Shown here: positions 32,759 through 42,094 of the stretch, piece after piece
Layout of the letters: each line of letters starts with the position of its first letter
Position numbering within the stretch: position 1 is the stretch's first letter
Origin: RGIG8775 sp045612185
GTDB taxonomy: Bacteria > Bacillota > Clostridia > Oscillospirales > CAG-272
DNA: 64,000 bases
Assembly: GCA_045612185.1 (NCBI GenBank)
Contig: JAZKYO010000092.1
Span: 1-64,000 of the forward strand
Direction of reading: 5' to 3'
The notes under the pieces: generated by a model
What the model was told of the DNA's origin: nothing
What the model saw: only the letters and a program-made list of their open reading frames with translations
Database searches by the model: none
Translations under genes and position numbers: made by a program

Positions 32759-33475
32759 TTATTTATGAATTTCGGTGCCGACTTTCTCACCGATAACGAC
32801 TTTATAAATGTTTTCAGGATCTTTAAGCCCGAAAGCGCATACCTTTATATCGTTCTCCATACAGAATGTCGTAGCCGAAAGATCAAGCGCCTTCAGCTGC
32901 TTATCAAGAACCTCTTCGTATGTAATTTCATCATACTTGATAGCCGCGGGATTCTTTTTAGGATCATCAGAATAAATCGCATCAATATTCTTTGCCATCA
33001 ATATCGCATCCGCTTCAATTTCAGCGGCTCTGAGCGCTGCTGCCGTATCTGTTGAGAAGAATGGCGAGCCTGTTCCACCGCCAAAGATGACGATATATCC
33101 ATCTTCAAGAGCCTTTACAGCATCACGTGCGGTAAAAGCGTCCGCAACAGTCTGCATATTAATGGCTGTCATAACCTTTGTTTTTATATTCATACTTTCA
33201 AAAGTATCCTGAAGTGCCAGCGCATTAATCGTAGTAGCAAGCATACCCATATGGTCAGCGCGAACGCGATTCATCTTGCCGCCCTGTCTGCCGCGCCAGA
33301 TGTTACCGGCACCAACAATAATACCTATCTGTACGCCAACGTCGGTACACTTCTTTAAAACATTACCGATTTTAACAATAAAATCAAAATCAATAATTCC
33401 ACCGTCTCCTGCCGACATTGCTTCGCCTGAAAGCTTAAGCAAAATTCTCTTATACTTAGGTTTAACATTTTCCAT
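32759..33475 (-). CDS. pyrH: UMP kinase
   Basis: The product has 238 residues and belongs to the amino-acid-kinase fold UMP kinases. Key stretches are RILLKLSGEAM (phosphate loop), GIIVGAGNIWRG, RADHMGMLATTINALALQD (UMP site), FGGGTGSPFFSTDTAAALRA and NIDAIYSDDPKKNP. It phosphorylates UMP to UDP in the cytoplasm. First gene of the leftward run through frr, uppS, cdsA, dxr, rseP and ispG to polC. In many Firmicutes it follows rpsB-tsf; here that pair is about 8.6 kb away in its own operon. The start follows TTGAGGTA. Confidence 0.97.
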   Translation of the reverse strand: MENVKPKYKRILLKLSGEAMSAGDGGIIDFDFIVKIGNVLKKCTDVGVQIGIIVGAGNIWRGRQGGKMNRVRADHMGMLATTINALALQDTFESMNIKTKVMTAINMQTVADAFTARDAVKALEDGYIVIFGGGTGSPFFSTDTAAALRAAEIEADAILMAKNIDAIYSDDPKKNPAAIKYDEITYEEVLDKQLKALDLSATTFCMENDIKVCAFGLKDPENIYKVVIGEKVGTEIHK

Positions 33476-33519
33476 GATTGTTCTTACCTCAAAATTACGA
33501 ATAAAATATAACTATATAT

Positions 33520-33548
33520 ATATTACTACATTTTCCGCATTTTGTAAA
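33520..33548 (-). promoter_or_regulatory. Promoter of the pyrH-to-polC run
   Basis: On the reverse strand TTTACA (33543-33548) is 17 nt from TAATAT (33520-33525). The 18-bp block GGAAAATGTAGTAATATA (33519-33536) is identical to that in the pgi promoter. Confidence 0.5.
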
Positions 33549-33583
33549 CAGAAATTTGTAAATATTTTTATTTTTTTCTAAAA

Positions 33584-33614
33584 AAATAAGCCGAAATAAT
33601 AAATCGGCTTATTT
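33584..33614 (-). terminator. Terminator of guaB
   Basis: AAATAAGCCGA (33584-33594) pairs perfectly with TCGGCTTATTT (33604-33614), followed on the reverse strand by a long T run, 12 nt past the guaB stop. Confidence 0.88.
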
Positions 33615-33625
33615 TTATGTAAAAA

Positions 33626-35089
33626 TCAGTTTGTAGTATAGTTGGGAGCTTCCTTTGTGATGTTGATATCGTGAGGATGTGACTCCTTAAGACCCGCACC
33701 GGTAATCTTAACGAACTTGCCATTCTCTTTAAGCTCATCAATAGTCGCGGCACCGCAATATCCCATACCGGAACGGAGACCGCCCATAAGCTGATAAACG
33801 GTATCTGCTACGGGACCCTTATAAGGAACGCGTCCCTCAACACCCTCGGGAACAAGCTTTTTGTTTCCTTCCTGGAAATATCTGTCCTTAGAGCCCTTTT
33901 CCATTGCAGCGATAGAGCCCATACCGCGGTAAACCTTAAAGCGTCTGCCCTGATAAAGCTCCTCATCTCCGGGGCTTTCTTCGCATCCCGCAAGAAGTGA
34001 ACCGATCATAATTACGTCAGCACCGGCAGCGACAGCCTTAACAAGGTCTCCACTGTACTTAACACCACCGTCAGCAATAACGGGGATATTGTACTGACAA
34101 GCTACGTCTGCGGCATCACAAATTGCTGTAATCTGAGGAACACCTATACCTGCAACAACACGGGTTGTACAAATAGAACCGGGACCTATACCAACCTTAA
34201 TTGCATCCGCTCCAGCCTTAATCATATCAAGAGCGGCCTCACCTGTAGCGATATTTCCCGCAATAAGCTGAGCATCGGGGAATCTTTCTTTCACCTTTGC
34301 GATATTTCTCATAATATTCATAGAGTGGCCATGAGCAGAGTCGAGTACAAGAAAGTCTGCACCCGCATCAAGAAGAGCTCCTGCTCTGTCAAGAACATCG
34401 GCAGTCACGCCGATAGCCGCACCGCAAAGAAGGCGTCCCTTGGAATCTTTAGCCGAATTGGGATACTTGGTTGCTTTTTCTATGTCCTTTATGGTGATAA
34501 GTCCGCGAAGTACATTGTTTTCATCTGCAATGGGAAGTTTTTCAATCTTATGTCTGCGAAGAATTTCCTGAGCCTGAGCAAGCGTTGTTCCCACAGGAGC
34601 GGTAACGAGATTTTCCTTGGTCATAACCTCGGAAATCTTTACGTTGAAATCAACAAGGAAACGCATATCGCGGTTGGTAATAATACCAATAACACGCTTT
34701 TGATCGTCACAAATCGGAACACCGGAAATTCTGAACTTGCGCATAAGGTTTTCTGCCTCATACACATAGTTATCCGCGCCAAGGAAAATGGGATTGAGGA
34801 TTACTCCATTCTCACTTCTCTTGACTCTGTCCACATTATCAGCCTGCTGCTCGATAGACATATTTTTATGAATAACGCCCGCGCCACCTTCTCTTGCGAT
34901 AGCAATGGCAAGGTTAGCCTCTGTTACGGTATCCATTGCCGCGCTGAGAAGCGGTATATTCAGAGTGATTTTGTTTGTAAGTCTGGTTTTGAGGCTTACA
35001 TCCGCAGGAAGAACGTCGCTCTTTGCGGGAATAAGCAGGACATCGTCAAAAGTCAGACCTTCCTTAGTAAACTTGCTACTGTACTTCAT
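33626..35089 (-). CDS. guaB: Inosine-5'-monophosphate dehydrogenase
   Basis: The start is the ATG after TGGAGGT; an ATG four codons earlier lacks a site. The product has 487 residues. The catalytic barrel begins with GLTFDDVLLIPAKSDVLP, is interrupted by two CBS domains (about 95-205), and resumes with VLDSAHGHS and the active-site loop GPGSICTTR with Cys307. A flap motif, YRGMGSIAAM, follows near 385. The enzyme oxidises IMP to XMP with NAD, the committed step to GTP. It stands alone between its own perfect-consensus promoter and terminator. No purine riboswitch is visible in the short leader. Confidence 0.98.
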   Translation of the reverse strand: MKYSSKFTKEGLTFDDVLLIPAKSDVLPADVSLKTRLTNKITLNIPLLSAAMDTVTEANLAIAIAREGGAGVIHKNMSIEQQADNVDRVKRSENGVILNPIFLGADNYVYEAENLMRKFRISGVPICDDQKRVIGIITNRDMRFLVDFNVKISEVMTKENLVTAPVGTTLAQAQEILRRHKIEKLPIADENNVLRGLITIKDIEKATKYPNSAKDSKGRLLCGAAIGVTADVLDRAGALLDAGADFLVLDSAHGHSMNIMRNIAKVKERFPDAQLIAGNIATGEAALDMIKAGADAIKVGIGPGSICTTRVVAGIGVPQITAICDAADVACQYNIPVIADGGVKYSGDLVKAVAAGADVIMIGSLLAGCEESPGDEELYQGRRFKVYRGMGSIAAMEKGSKDRYFQEGNKKLVPEGVEGRVPYKGPVADTVYQLMGGLRSGMGYCGAATIDELKENGKFVKITGAGLKESHPHDINITKEAPNYTTN

Positions 35090-35119
35090 TTGTACCTCCA
35101 TAAAATTATGCTTTTAAAT

Positions 35120-35148
35120 ATTATATCAAAACGCATTTAAGTTGTCAA
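35120..35148 (-). promoter_or_regulatory. Strong promoter of guaB
   Basis: On the reverse strand TTGACA (35143-35148), 17 nt and TATAAT (35120-35125) match consensus exactly, and TG one base before TATAAT adds an extended -10. Confidence 0.72.
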
Positions 35149-35205
35149 GAATTTTTTGAATTTTTTAATTTCAAATTTTAAAGCTATTTTTATAAAAAAA
35201 TTAGT

Positions 35206-35233
35206 GATTATACTCAAAAAACTACTATACAAT
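35206..35233 (+). promoter_or_regulatory. Possible sigma-E-like promoter of cwlD
   Basis: TATACAAT (35226-35233) resembles the sigma-E -10 CATACAMT, with GATTATA (35206-35212) 13 nt upstream matching KMATATT at five of seven positions. cwlD is a sporulation gene in Bacillus, which favours this reading over a weak sigma-A site. Confidence 0.25.
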
Positions 35234-35263
35234 GTAGTAACGCTTTAAAACAAGGAGATTTAT

Positions 35264-35998
35264 ATGAGATCAAAGCTAACAAATTCAATTGTTTTTTTGT
35301 TTTTCACTATACTGCTTATATTGGTGATGCTTTTCTTTAATCAAATGAAAATATTATTCGCATTTCCTCATGATCAAAAGGTTTCTTCGTCAAAAAGCTT
35401 AACCGTTGTTCTTGATGCGGGACACGGTGGAGAAGACGGCGGAGCTATTGGTCAAAACAAAGTCCACGAAAAAGATTTGAATCTTGCTATCACCTTAAAA
35501 ATCGGTGAATTATTGAAAAACAAAGGGATAAACGTGATTTTCACCCGCACAGAAGACATTTTGTTATATGATCGCAACGTAGATTACACCAATAGAAAAA
35601 AGTCACTTGACTTGGCTCAACGGGTAAAAATCGCTCAAAACACACCTGACTGCATATTTGTAAGCATACATATGAACGCTTTCCCTAAATCTCAGTATAA
35701 GGGGTTTCAGGTTTACTATTCAAAAAACAATCCGGAGTCACAAATTCTTGCTAATGATATTCAAGGCGGTGTAAAAGAAGAGCTTCAACCATGGAATAAA
35801 AGAAAAATCACGGCGGCAAGCAGCAAAATTTTTCTGCTTGACAGACTTAATTGTCCCGCAATACTGATAGAATGCGGATTTATGTCAAACCCCGAGGAGT
35901 GCCGACTTTTAACAACAGAAATATATCAAAATCAGCTTTCAAAAATCATTTCAGAAAAAATAGCGATTTATGTGGAGAAAAATCTAAAAACTTATTGA
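35264..35998 (+). CDS. cwlD: N-acetylmuramoyl-L-alanine amidase, CwlD type
   Basis: The product has 244 residues. A single N-terminal membrane anchor (about 9-25) leads to an Amidase_3 domain with the zinc ligands His54 (in DAGHGGEDGG), Glu69 and His136 (in VSIHMNA) and the catalytic Glu203 (in LIECGFMSNPEE). The short size and membrane anchor, with no wall-binding domain, fit CwlD, which strips peptides from muramic acid so that muramic-delta-lactam can form in the spore cortex. A good AAGGAG site precedes the ATG. It is followed by radA from a separate promoter, a neighbour order I do not read anything into. Confidence 0.88.
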   Translation: MRSKLTNSIVFLFFTILLILVMLFFNQMKILFAFPHDQKVSSSKSLTVVLDAGHGGEDGGAIGQNKVHEKDLNLAITLKIGELLKNKGINVIFTRTEDILLYDRNVDYTNRKKSLDLAQRVKIAQNTPDCIFVSIHMNAFPKSQYKGFQVYYSKNNPESQILANDIQGGVKEELQPWNKRKITAASSKIFLLDRLNCPAILIECGFMSNPEECRLLTTEIYQNQLSKIISEKIAIYVEKNLKTY

Positions 35999-36023
35999 CT
36001 ATTCAAAAAATTTGGGGTATAAT
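35995..36023 (+). promoter_or_regulatory. Promoter of radA
   Basis: TTGACT (35995-36000) and TATAAT (36018-36023) are 17 nt apart. The -35 hexamer overlaps the cwlD stop codon. Confidence 0.65.
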
Positions 36024-36058
36024 GTGGTAACATCTAAATAGAAAGGGCGTGATCACTT

Positions 36059-37441
36059 ATGAAAGGGATAAAAACTGTATACATATGTGAGAATTGCGAG
36101 TACAAAAGCCCCAAATGGGTCGGCAGATGTCCGTCCTGCGGCGAATGGAACTCCTTTATTGAAGATGTGGTTCAGGTTGCCCCCACTAAAAGCACACCAA
36201 AACGCACTTCTGCGTTTGCTGATTTTTCCTCGGAGGCAATCGCTTATAAGGACCTCACATTACCTGAATTCATTCGTTCAAAAACAGGACTGGGGGAGCT
36301 TGACAGAGTACTTGGCGGCGGTTTAGTAAACAGCTCGGTCGTCTTGCTTTCGGGCGAACCAGGAATAGGCAAATCTACGCTGTTGCTTCAGATATCTGAT
36401 TCTTTGGGACAAAGTCGAAAAGTATTATACGTTTCGGGCGAGGAGTCATACGGTCAGTTAAAGCTTCGCGCTCAGCGTCTTGGAATCGGCGGTAACAATT
36501 TGTTCATTCTGACCGAAACAAATATAGAGAATATTATGTCTCAAGTTGACAAGGTTGCTCCCGAGGTAATTATAGTTGACTCGATACAAACTATTTTTAC
36601 GGAAAACGTTTCTTCTGCCCCGGGTAGCATAAATCAAGTCAAAGAATGTGCGTTGGCGTTTATTGAAAAAGCTAAAAGCAAGGGCATTTCGGTTATTCTT
36701 GTAGGTCATGTAAACAAGGAAGGCAGCATTGCCGGCCCCAAGCTTCTTGAGCATATGGTAGACGCAGTTCTGTACTTTGAAGGTGAACGCCAACAGACCT
36801 ACAGAATTATACGTGCAATAAAAAACAGATACGGCCCAACAAACGAAATCGGTGTATTTGAAATGACTGACGACGGTCTCGATCAAGTTGAAAACCCATC
36901 GGAAATGTTGCTTTCCGGCAGACCGAAGAATATGTCCGGCAACTGTGCCGTATGCACTATAGAGGGGACGCGCCCCATTATAGCGGAGATTCAAGCGCTT
37001 GTAACAAAGAGCGTTCTTCCCTCTCCCAGGCGAACGTCCAGCGGTATTGACTATAACAAAATGTGCCTTATAATCGCCGTTCTTGAAAAAAGACTTGGAC
37101 TAAGATTTTCTACTTGCGATACTTTTCTCAACGTAATCGGCGGTTTACGATTGGATGAGCCTGCGGTGGATATCGCAGTAGCGCTGTCCATGATGTCCTC
37201 AATCACCGACAAGGTGATTCCCGATGATTTGATCGCCATTGGAGAAATCGGGCTTGCGGGTGAGTGCCGAAGCGTTTCAAACCTTGAACTAAGATTAAAA
37301 GAAGCGTCTCGACTTGGTTTCACAAAGGCTGTAATTCCTTATAAAAGTTACGAAAATAAAAAATTCGACTGCAATATTGAGCTTATTCCAATTAGAGGGA
37401 TCTTTGAAGCGGTCAAGCTTTTAAAATCTAATGATGCCTAA
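36059..37441 (+). CDS. radA: DNA repair protein RadA (Sms)
   Basis: The product has 460 residues. Three parts are clear: a zinc finger with Cys10, 13, 24 and 27; a RecA-like ATPase with Walker A GEPGIGKST (99-107), Walker B-like IIVDSIQT and the RadA-specific KNRYG motif (254-258); and a C-terminal Lon-protease-like domain with VDIAVALSMMSS, where the protease Ser-Lys pair is not evident. RadA is a hexameric helicase that helps branch migration in recombination and, in Gram-positives, in transformation. That fits the ComEC gene elsewhere in the window. Length is normal and the start follows AAAGGGCG. Confidence 0.97.
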   Translation: MKGIKTVYICENCEYKSPKWVGRCPSCGEWNSFIEDVVQVAPTKSTPKRTSAFADFSSEAIAYKDLTLPEFIRSKTGLGELDRVLGGGLVNSSVVLLSGEPGIGKSTLLLQISDSLGQSRKVLYVSGEESYGQLKLRAQRLGIGGNNLFILTETNIENIMSQVDKVAPEVIIVDSIQTIFTENVSSAPGSINQVKECALAFIEKAKSKGISVILVGHVNKEGSIAGPKLLEHMVDAVLYFEGERQQTYRIIRAIKNRYGPTNEIGVFEMTDDGLDQVENPSEMLLSGRPKNMSGNCAVCTIEGTRPIIAEIQALVTKSVLPSPRRTSSGIDYNKMCLIIAVLEKRLGLRFSTCDTFLNVIGGLRLDEPAVDIAVALSMMSSITDKVIPDDLIAIGEIGLAGECRSVSNLELRLKEASRLGFTKAVIPYKSYENKKFDCNIELIPIRGIFEAVKLLKSNDA

Positions 37442-37480
37442 AAGCACCACATTACAGTAGATTAAAGAGAGGTAAAGAAT

Positions 37481-39250
37481 ATGTTCTCGATAAGATTTGT
37501 GTGGGAAAAGTTAAAGGGTAGACGGTGGATGATTATTCTGGGATTTATAGTTTCAGTAATATATTCTGCCTCAGTAGTTATTAACCCGTGGCTATCAAAG
37601 CTATTGGTAGATGACGCGATAAAGGCCAAAGGCGGACCTGACGTTGATCTGCTTATAAAGCTTATAATCGCAATGACGTTAATTGTATTTTTCAGAACAA
37701 TTATACTTTTTGTAAGAAAAGTACTGTTTGAAATGGCGAGCCAGAAGATGCTGGCAAATATCAGGCTTTCTATTTTCAATAACATTCAGCATCAGGAATT
37801 AAGTTTTTTCGATAAAATAAAAGCGGGAGATCTTATAACTCGCTCTACCAGCGACGTTAACCACGCAAGACACTTTGTAGCCTATACTCTTTTTACGCTT
37901 GTTGATACTATCGTTCTGTTTGTTGCATCTGTAAGCGTCTTGCTCTTCGTAAGCCCTGAACTTACACTTTCGCTCTTAGCGGTAATGCCTATACTTGGCA
38001 TAACCTCGTACTTCTATACTAAAAAGGTCGCTCCTATTTATCGTTCTATCCGTAACTGCTTCGCACAGCTTAACATAAGTGCGCAAGAAAATATCGAGGG
38101 TAACCGAGTAGTTAAAGCCTTTGCGCGCGAGGATTACGAAATAGAAAAATTTGAAAAAGCCAGCGCAACCTACCGAGACGAAAGTCTTAAAGCGTCTTAC
38201 GCTTGGCAGAAAATCGTTCCTATTATCGAATTTTTGGCGCAAAGTCTATCGTTTATAACTCTTTTGGTTGGCGGTATCTTGGTAATAAACAACAAAATCA
38301 CTATAGGCGATCTGTCAATGTTTACCGCGCTCACATGGGCTCTTTCGCTCCCCATGAGAAATATAAGCACTATACTAAATAATTATCAGCAATTTATAAC
38401 CAGCACCTTTAAAATCATTGAGCTTTGCGAGGCAAGCCCGCTTATTGCGGATAGACACGACGCGATAAAATCAGACGAGATGTTGAGCGGCAAAATTGAG
38501 TTCAAAAACGTTACGTTCAAATACTCAAAAAACGGAGACAAAATATTGGACGACATTTCGTTTGTTATTAATCCGGGAGAAACGGTTGCCATAATGGGAC
38601 CTACCGGCTCGGGTAAAACAACTATGATAAACCTGATGGCACGTTTTTATGACACTACCGAGGGAGAAATATTTCTTGACGGTGTAAGCCTTAAGATGCG
38701 ACGCCTTGAAGATATCAGACGTTCTATAGCAATTGCAACGCAAGACGTTTTCCTGTTCTCCGACACTGTTGAAAATAATATTTCCTATAGCTATCCGGAA
38801 ATGGATGAGGAAAAAATACACCAATACGCAAAGCTTGCCGCTGCTGACGAATTCATTCACAAAATGGATAACGGATACGAAACCATAATCGGAGAGCGCG
38901 GCGTTGGTATTTCCGGCGGTCAGAAACAACGTTTGGCTTTGGCACGCGCAATGGCTGCCGAATCTCCCATACTGATTTTGGACGATACGACCTCTGCTGT
39001 TGATATGGAAACAGAAAAATACATACAGCATAGTTTAAGGTCGCTTCCCACTAATGCGACAAAAATTATTATTGCGCAGAGAATCTCTTCGGTAAGACAC
39101 GCCGACAAGATTATGATCCTTCAGAACGGCAAGATAGACATCGGAACACATGAAACACTTGCCCGTACCAATTCCTATTACCGAAGCATTTGCGACATTC
39201 AGGACATTGCCGATCTTCCGGTATTTACAGGAGGTGAAAATAATGGCTAA
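37481..39250 (+). CDS. ABC exporter half-transporter with degenerate ATP site
   Basis: The product has 589 residues: six membrane helices (about 15-300) fused to a nucleotide-binding domain with Walker A GPTGSGKT (373-380), Q-loop IATQDVF and signature ISGGQKQR. Walker B reads ILILDDTTS, so the catalytic Glu is Asp502, and the switch reads IIIAQRISS, so the switch His is Gln. These two changes together are the hallmark of the degenerate partner of heterodimeric exporters such as TM287/TM288. Its partner is the next gene, which overlaps by 8 bp. The substrate (drug, lipid or peptide) is unknown. It lies 39 nt after radA and could be read from the same promoter. Confidence 0.92.
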   Translation: MFSIRFVWEKLKGRRWMIILGFIVSVIYSASVVINPWLSKLLVDDAIKAKGGPDVDLLIKLIIAMTLIVFFRTIILFVRKVLFEMASQKMLANIRLSIFNNIQHQELSFFDKIKAGDLITRSTSDVNHARHFVAYTLFTLVDTIVLFVASVSVLLFVSPELTLSLLAVMPILGITSYFYTKKVAPIYRSIRNCFAQLNISAQENIEGNRVVKAFAREDYEIEKFEKASATYRDESLKASYAWQKIVPIIEFLAQSLSFITLLVGGILVINNKITIGDLSMFTALTWALSLPMRNISTILNNYQQFITSTFKIIELCEASPLIADRHDAIKSDEMLSGKIEFKNVTFKYSKNGDKILDDISFVINPGETVAIMGPTGSGKTTMINLMARFYDTTEGEIFLDGVSLKMRRLEDIRRSIAIATQDVFLFSDTVENNISYSYPEMDEEKIHQYAKLAAADEFIHKMDNGYETIIGERGVGISGGQKQRLALARAMAAESPILILDDTTSAVDMETEKYIQHSLRSLPTNATKIIIAQRISSVRHADKIMILQNGKIDIGTHETLARTNSYYRSICDIQDIADLPVFTGGENNG

Positions 39251-41024
39251 ACGTAATAAGTATGACGTTGATGAAGAGCTTGACCGACACTTAGACTTTT
39301 CCAGACTTAAACGCGCCCTTGTTTACATAAAACCGTATAGAGCCTTGATGCTGTTGGCATTGTTCATGTCTGCGTTTGCGGCAATAATGGGTCTTCTTCC
39401 GCCGAAATTTTTGCAAACAGCTATTGACGAGGCTATGGTCAATCCCGATAAACAAGCGGGAATCCGTCAGCTTGTAGCTTTGGCAATCGCCACCCTTGTA
39501 ACAATTATAATTAGTGCTGTTATGAGCGGTTTGCGAGGATTTTTGATGTCAAAAATAGGACAAAATATTATTTTCAACATCAGAAAAGACTTGTTCGAAC
39601 ATCTCCAAAAGCTTCCCTTCTCTTACTATGACTCTCGCCCCCACGGAAAAATTCTTGTTCGTGTAGTTAACTACGTAAACAACGTGTCCAACACCTTGAC
39701 CAACGGAATAATCAATGCGGTCATAGATATTCTTAACATTGCTTTTATAGCTGTGTTTATGTTTATACTTAACGCAAAGCTTGCTTTACTTGTTCTGATT
39801 GGTCTTCCGATACTTCTTGCTTTCGTTTTCCTGGTAAAAAATTTCCAGAGAAAAGCTCATCTTGTTTCCAACAATAAAAACTCAAACCTTACCGCATACA
39901 CCTGCGAAAACATCAACGGTGTAAAGGTGGTAGAAATTTTCAACCGACAAGAGGAAAATTACAAGATTTACGAAAAGCTCAACGTGGATTACCGAATGGC
40001 TTGGTATAAAATGGCGTTCATGTCGGTTACCCCATCTATCGTCAGTGAGAATCTGAAACGCTTTGTGGTTAGCTTGGTTTATATCGGCGGAGTTGTTTGG
40101 ATATCTCCTACCGTTGAGATAGGTGTTCTGCTTGCCATGGCAACCTACGCCTCAAAATTCTGGGATCCTATTATTTCTCTTGCTAATATTTACAACGATT
40201 TCCTTACATCCGCATCTTACCTTGAAAGAATTTTCCAAACTATGGACGAGCCTATAGACATAGCGGACGGAGAGAATTCCAAGCCACTTGATAATATACG
40301 CGGTGAAATCGAGTTCAAAAACGTAAGCTTTGAGTACGAAAAGGACATCAGAATACTCAAGGATATTTCCTTCAAAGCTGAGGCAGGCGAGTCTATCGCA
40401 TTGGTTGGTCCCACGGGCTCAGGAAAATCGACTATTGTAAACCTTATCAGCCGTTTCTACAACGTTTCCTCGGGAGAACTTCTCATCGACGGCGTAAATA
40501 TTAATAATATTACTATAAACTCGTTGAGAACTCAAATGGGCATCATGCTTCAGGATAGCTTTATATTCTCGGGAACAATTGCCGACAACGTAAGATACGG
40601 AAAGCTTGACGCAACTCTCGATGAGGTCAAGGCGGCTTGCAAAGCAGTTTGCGCCGATCAATTTATAGAAAGTTTCCCCGACGGATACGATACAGTTGTA
40701 AACGAGCGAGGCGGTATGCTGTCTCAAGGACAAAAACAGCTTATCGCTTTTGCGAGAACGATGTTGAGAAATCCTGCTGTACTTATTCTTGATGAGGCAA
40801 CATCTTCCATCGACGCAAACACCGAAAAGCTGCTTCAAATCGGCATCGAATCATTGCTTAAAGGCAGAACTTCGTTTATTATCGCGCACCGACTTTCAAC
40901 TATAAAGAACTGTGATAAAATTATGTTTATCCAGGACGGCAAAATTGTGGAATGCGGCACGCACGACGAGCTTATGGCAAAGCAAGGCGCATACTACAAG
41001 CTTTGCATGGCTCAAGAAAAATAA
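39243..41024 (+). CDS. ABC exporter half-transporter with canonical ATPase residues
   Basis: The start is the ATG after GGAGGTG; the frame opens further upstream inside the previous gene, without a site. The product has 593 residues: an N-terminal membrane domain and a nucleotide-binding domain with Walker A GPTGSGKST, Walker B VLILDEATSS and switch IIAHRLST, all canonical. Its signature is altered, LSQGQKQ rather than LSGGQ. This is complementary to the upstream partner. The canonical site pairs these Walker motifs with the partner's intact ISGGQ, while the altered LSQGQ faces the partner's Asp/Gln site. The pair therefore forms an asymmetric heterodimer. Transport substrate unknown. Confidence 0.93.
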   Translation: MAKRNKYDVDEELDRHLDFSRLKRALVYIKPYRALMLLALFMSAFAAIMGLLPPKFLQTAIDEAMVNPDKQAGIRQLVALAIATLVTIIISAVMSGLRGFLMSKIGQNIIFNIRKDLFEHLQKLPFSYYDSRPHGKILVRVVNYVNNVSNTLTNGIINAVIDILNIAFIAVFMFILNAKLALLVLIGLPILLAFVFLVKNFQRKAHLVSNNKNSNLTAYTCENINGVKVVEIFNRQEENYKIYEKLNVDYRMAWYKMAFMSVTPSIVSENLKRFVVSLVYIGGVVWISPTVEIGVLLAMATYASKFWDPIISLANIYNDFLTSASYLERIFQTMDEPIDIADGENSKPLDNIRGEIEFKNVSFEYEKDIRILKDISFKAEAGESIALVGPTGSGKSTIVNLISRFYNVSSGELLIDGVNINNITINSLRTQMGIMLQDSFIFSGTIADNVRYGKLDATLDEVKAACKAVCADQFIESFPDGYDTVVNERGGMLSQGQKQLIAFARTMLRNPAVLILDEATSSIDANTEKLLQIGIESLLKGRTSFIIAHRLSTIKNCDKIMFIQDGKIVECGTHDELMAKQGAYYKLCMAQEK

Positions 41025-41030
41025 CTGCAA

Positions 41031-41062
41031 AAAAGCCACCGAGTTTTTTCTCGATGGCTTTT
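41031..41062 (+). terminator. Terminator of the ABC exporter genes
   Basis: AAAAGCCACCGAG (41031-41043) pairs with CTCGATGGCTTTT (41050-41062) with one mismatch, 6 nt after the stop. Confidence 0.8.
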
Positions 41063-41072
41063 CATTAAACTA

Positions 41073-41101
41073 AAAACTCCCGCGGAAACCGCGGGAGTTT
41101 T
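41073..41101 (-). terminator. Terminator of rpsB-tsf
   Basis: AAAACTCCCGCGG (41073-41085) pairs perfectly with CCGCGGGAGTTTT (41089-41101) around AAA, 16 nt past the tsf stop. Confidence 0.9.
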
Positions 41102-41117
41102 ATTTGTAATTATTAGA

Positions 41118-42050
41118 TTACTTCTGACCTGCGAGCTTTGCGATTTCCTCTGCAAAGTTCTCTTCTCTCTTCTGAAGACCTTCGCCCTTCTCGAAGAGTA
41201 CGAAGCTTACGATCTTGATATCTACGCCAAGCTCTTTTGCTGTAGCGGCAACGTACTTACCAACTGTAAGATCATCATCCTTAACATATGCCTGCTCAAC
41301 AAGGCAAACTCTCTCATAGAACTTACCAAGTCTACCTGCAACCATCTTTTCAAGAATGTTCTCGGGCTTATTAGCGTTCTTGGGATCGTTCTTAGCCTGT
41401 GCAATAAGAACGCTCTTCTCAGCCTCAACAGCAGATGCGGGAACGTCCTCGATGTTAACGTACTCAGGGGGGTTACCTGCTGCAAGCTGAAGTGCGATGT
41501 TCTTAGCGAACTCTGCGAACTTATCGTTGCCTGCAACGTCTGCGCTTGTCTCAAACTTAACGATAACACCTGTTGTACCTGTTCCGTGGATATATGTGGA
41601 AAGTGTACCCTCAACAAGCTCAAAGCGGCGGATGCTGATCTTCTCACCTATAACAGCGATCTTCTCAACAAGTGCAGCCTCTACTGTTGCGCTTGTTCCT
41701 GCAAATGCAGTAGCCATAAGAGCCTCAAGTGTAGCGGGCTTCTTATCGATAATAGTCTCAAGAAGCTCCTTAACAAAGGTCTTGAAAGACTCATTCTTTG
41801 CAACGAAGTCTGTCTCGGTATTAACCTCAACGATTGCAGCAACATTGCCCTTAACAAGAATATCAACAATACCCTCTGCAGCAATTCTGCTTTCCTTCTT
41901 AGCAGCCGTAGCAAGACCCTTTTCACGAAGGATCTGAACAGCCTTATCCATATCGCCGTCAGCCTCAACAAGAGCCTTCTTGCAATCCATCATACCAAGA
42001 CCTGTCTTTGCACGAAGTGCAGCAACGTCTTTTGCTGTAATGTTAGCCAT
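41118..42050 (-). CDS. tsf: Translation elongation factor Ts
   Basis: The product has 310 residues. The N-terminal UBA-like domain (1-55) reads ITAKDVAALRAKTGLGMMDC and ends at KALVEADGDMDKAV. The core carries the family motif TDFVAKNESF (about 80-90), whose Asp-Phe pair inserts into EF-Tu to release GDP. It is the nucleotide-exchange factor for EF-Tu. At 310 residues it is slightly longer than the E. coli protein (about 283) and fits other clostridial forms. It follows rpsB after 44 nt with an AAGAGGATA site and ends at a strong terminator. Confidence 0.97.
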   Translation of the reverse strand: MANITAKDVAALRAKTGLGMMDCKKALVEADGDMDKAVQILREKGLATAAKKESRIAAEGIVDILVKGNVAAIVEVNTETDFVAKNESFKTFVKELLETIIDKKPATLEALMATAFAGTSATVEAALVEKIAVIGEKISIRRFELVEGTLSTYIHGTGTTGVIVKFETSADVAGNDKFAEFAKNIALQLAAGNPPEYVNIEDVPASAVEAEKSVLIAQAKNDPKNANKPENILEKMVAGRLGKFYERVCLVEQAYVKDDDLTVGKYVAATAKELGVDIKIVSFVLFEKGEGLQKREENFAEEIAKLAGQK

Positions 42051-42094
42051 TTGTATATCCTCTTTTCTTAAAATTTCAAAATAATAACGTAGAA

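Noticed and set aside
35090..35119. Purine riboswitch in the guaB leader
   Set aside because: The predicted leader is under 30 nt, too short for an aptamer.
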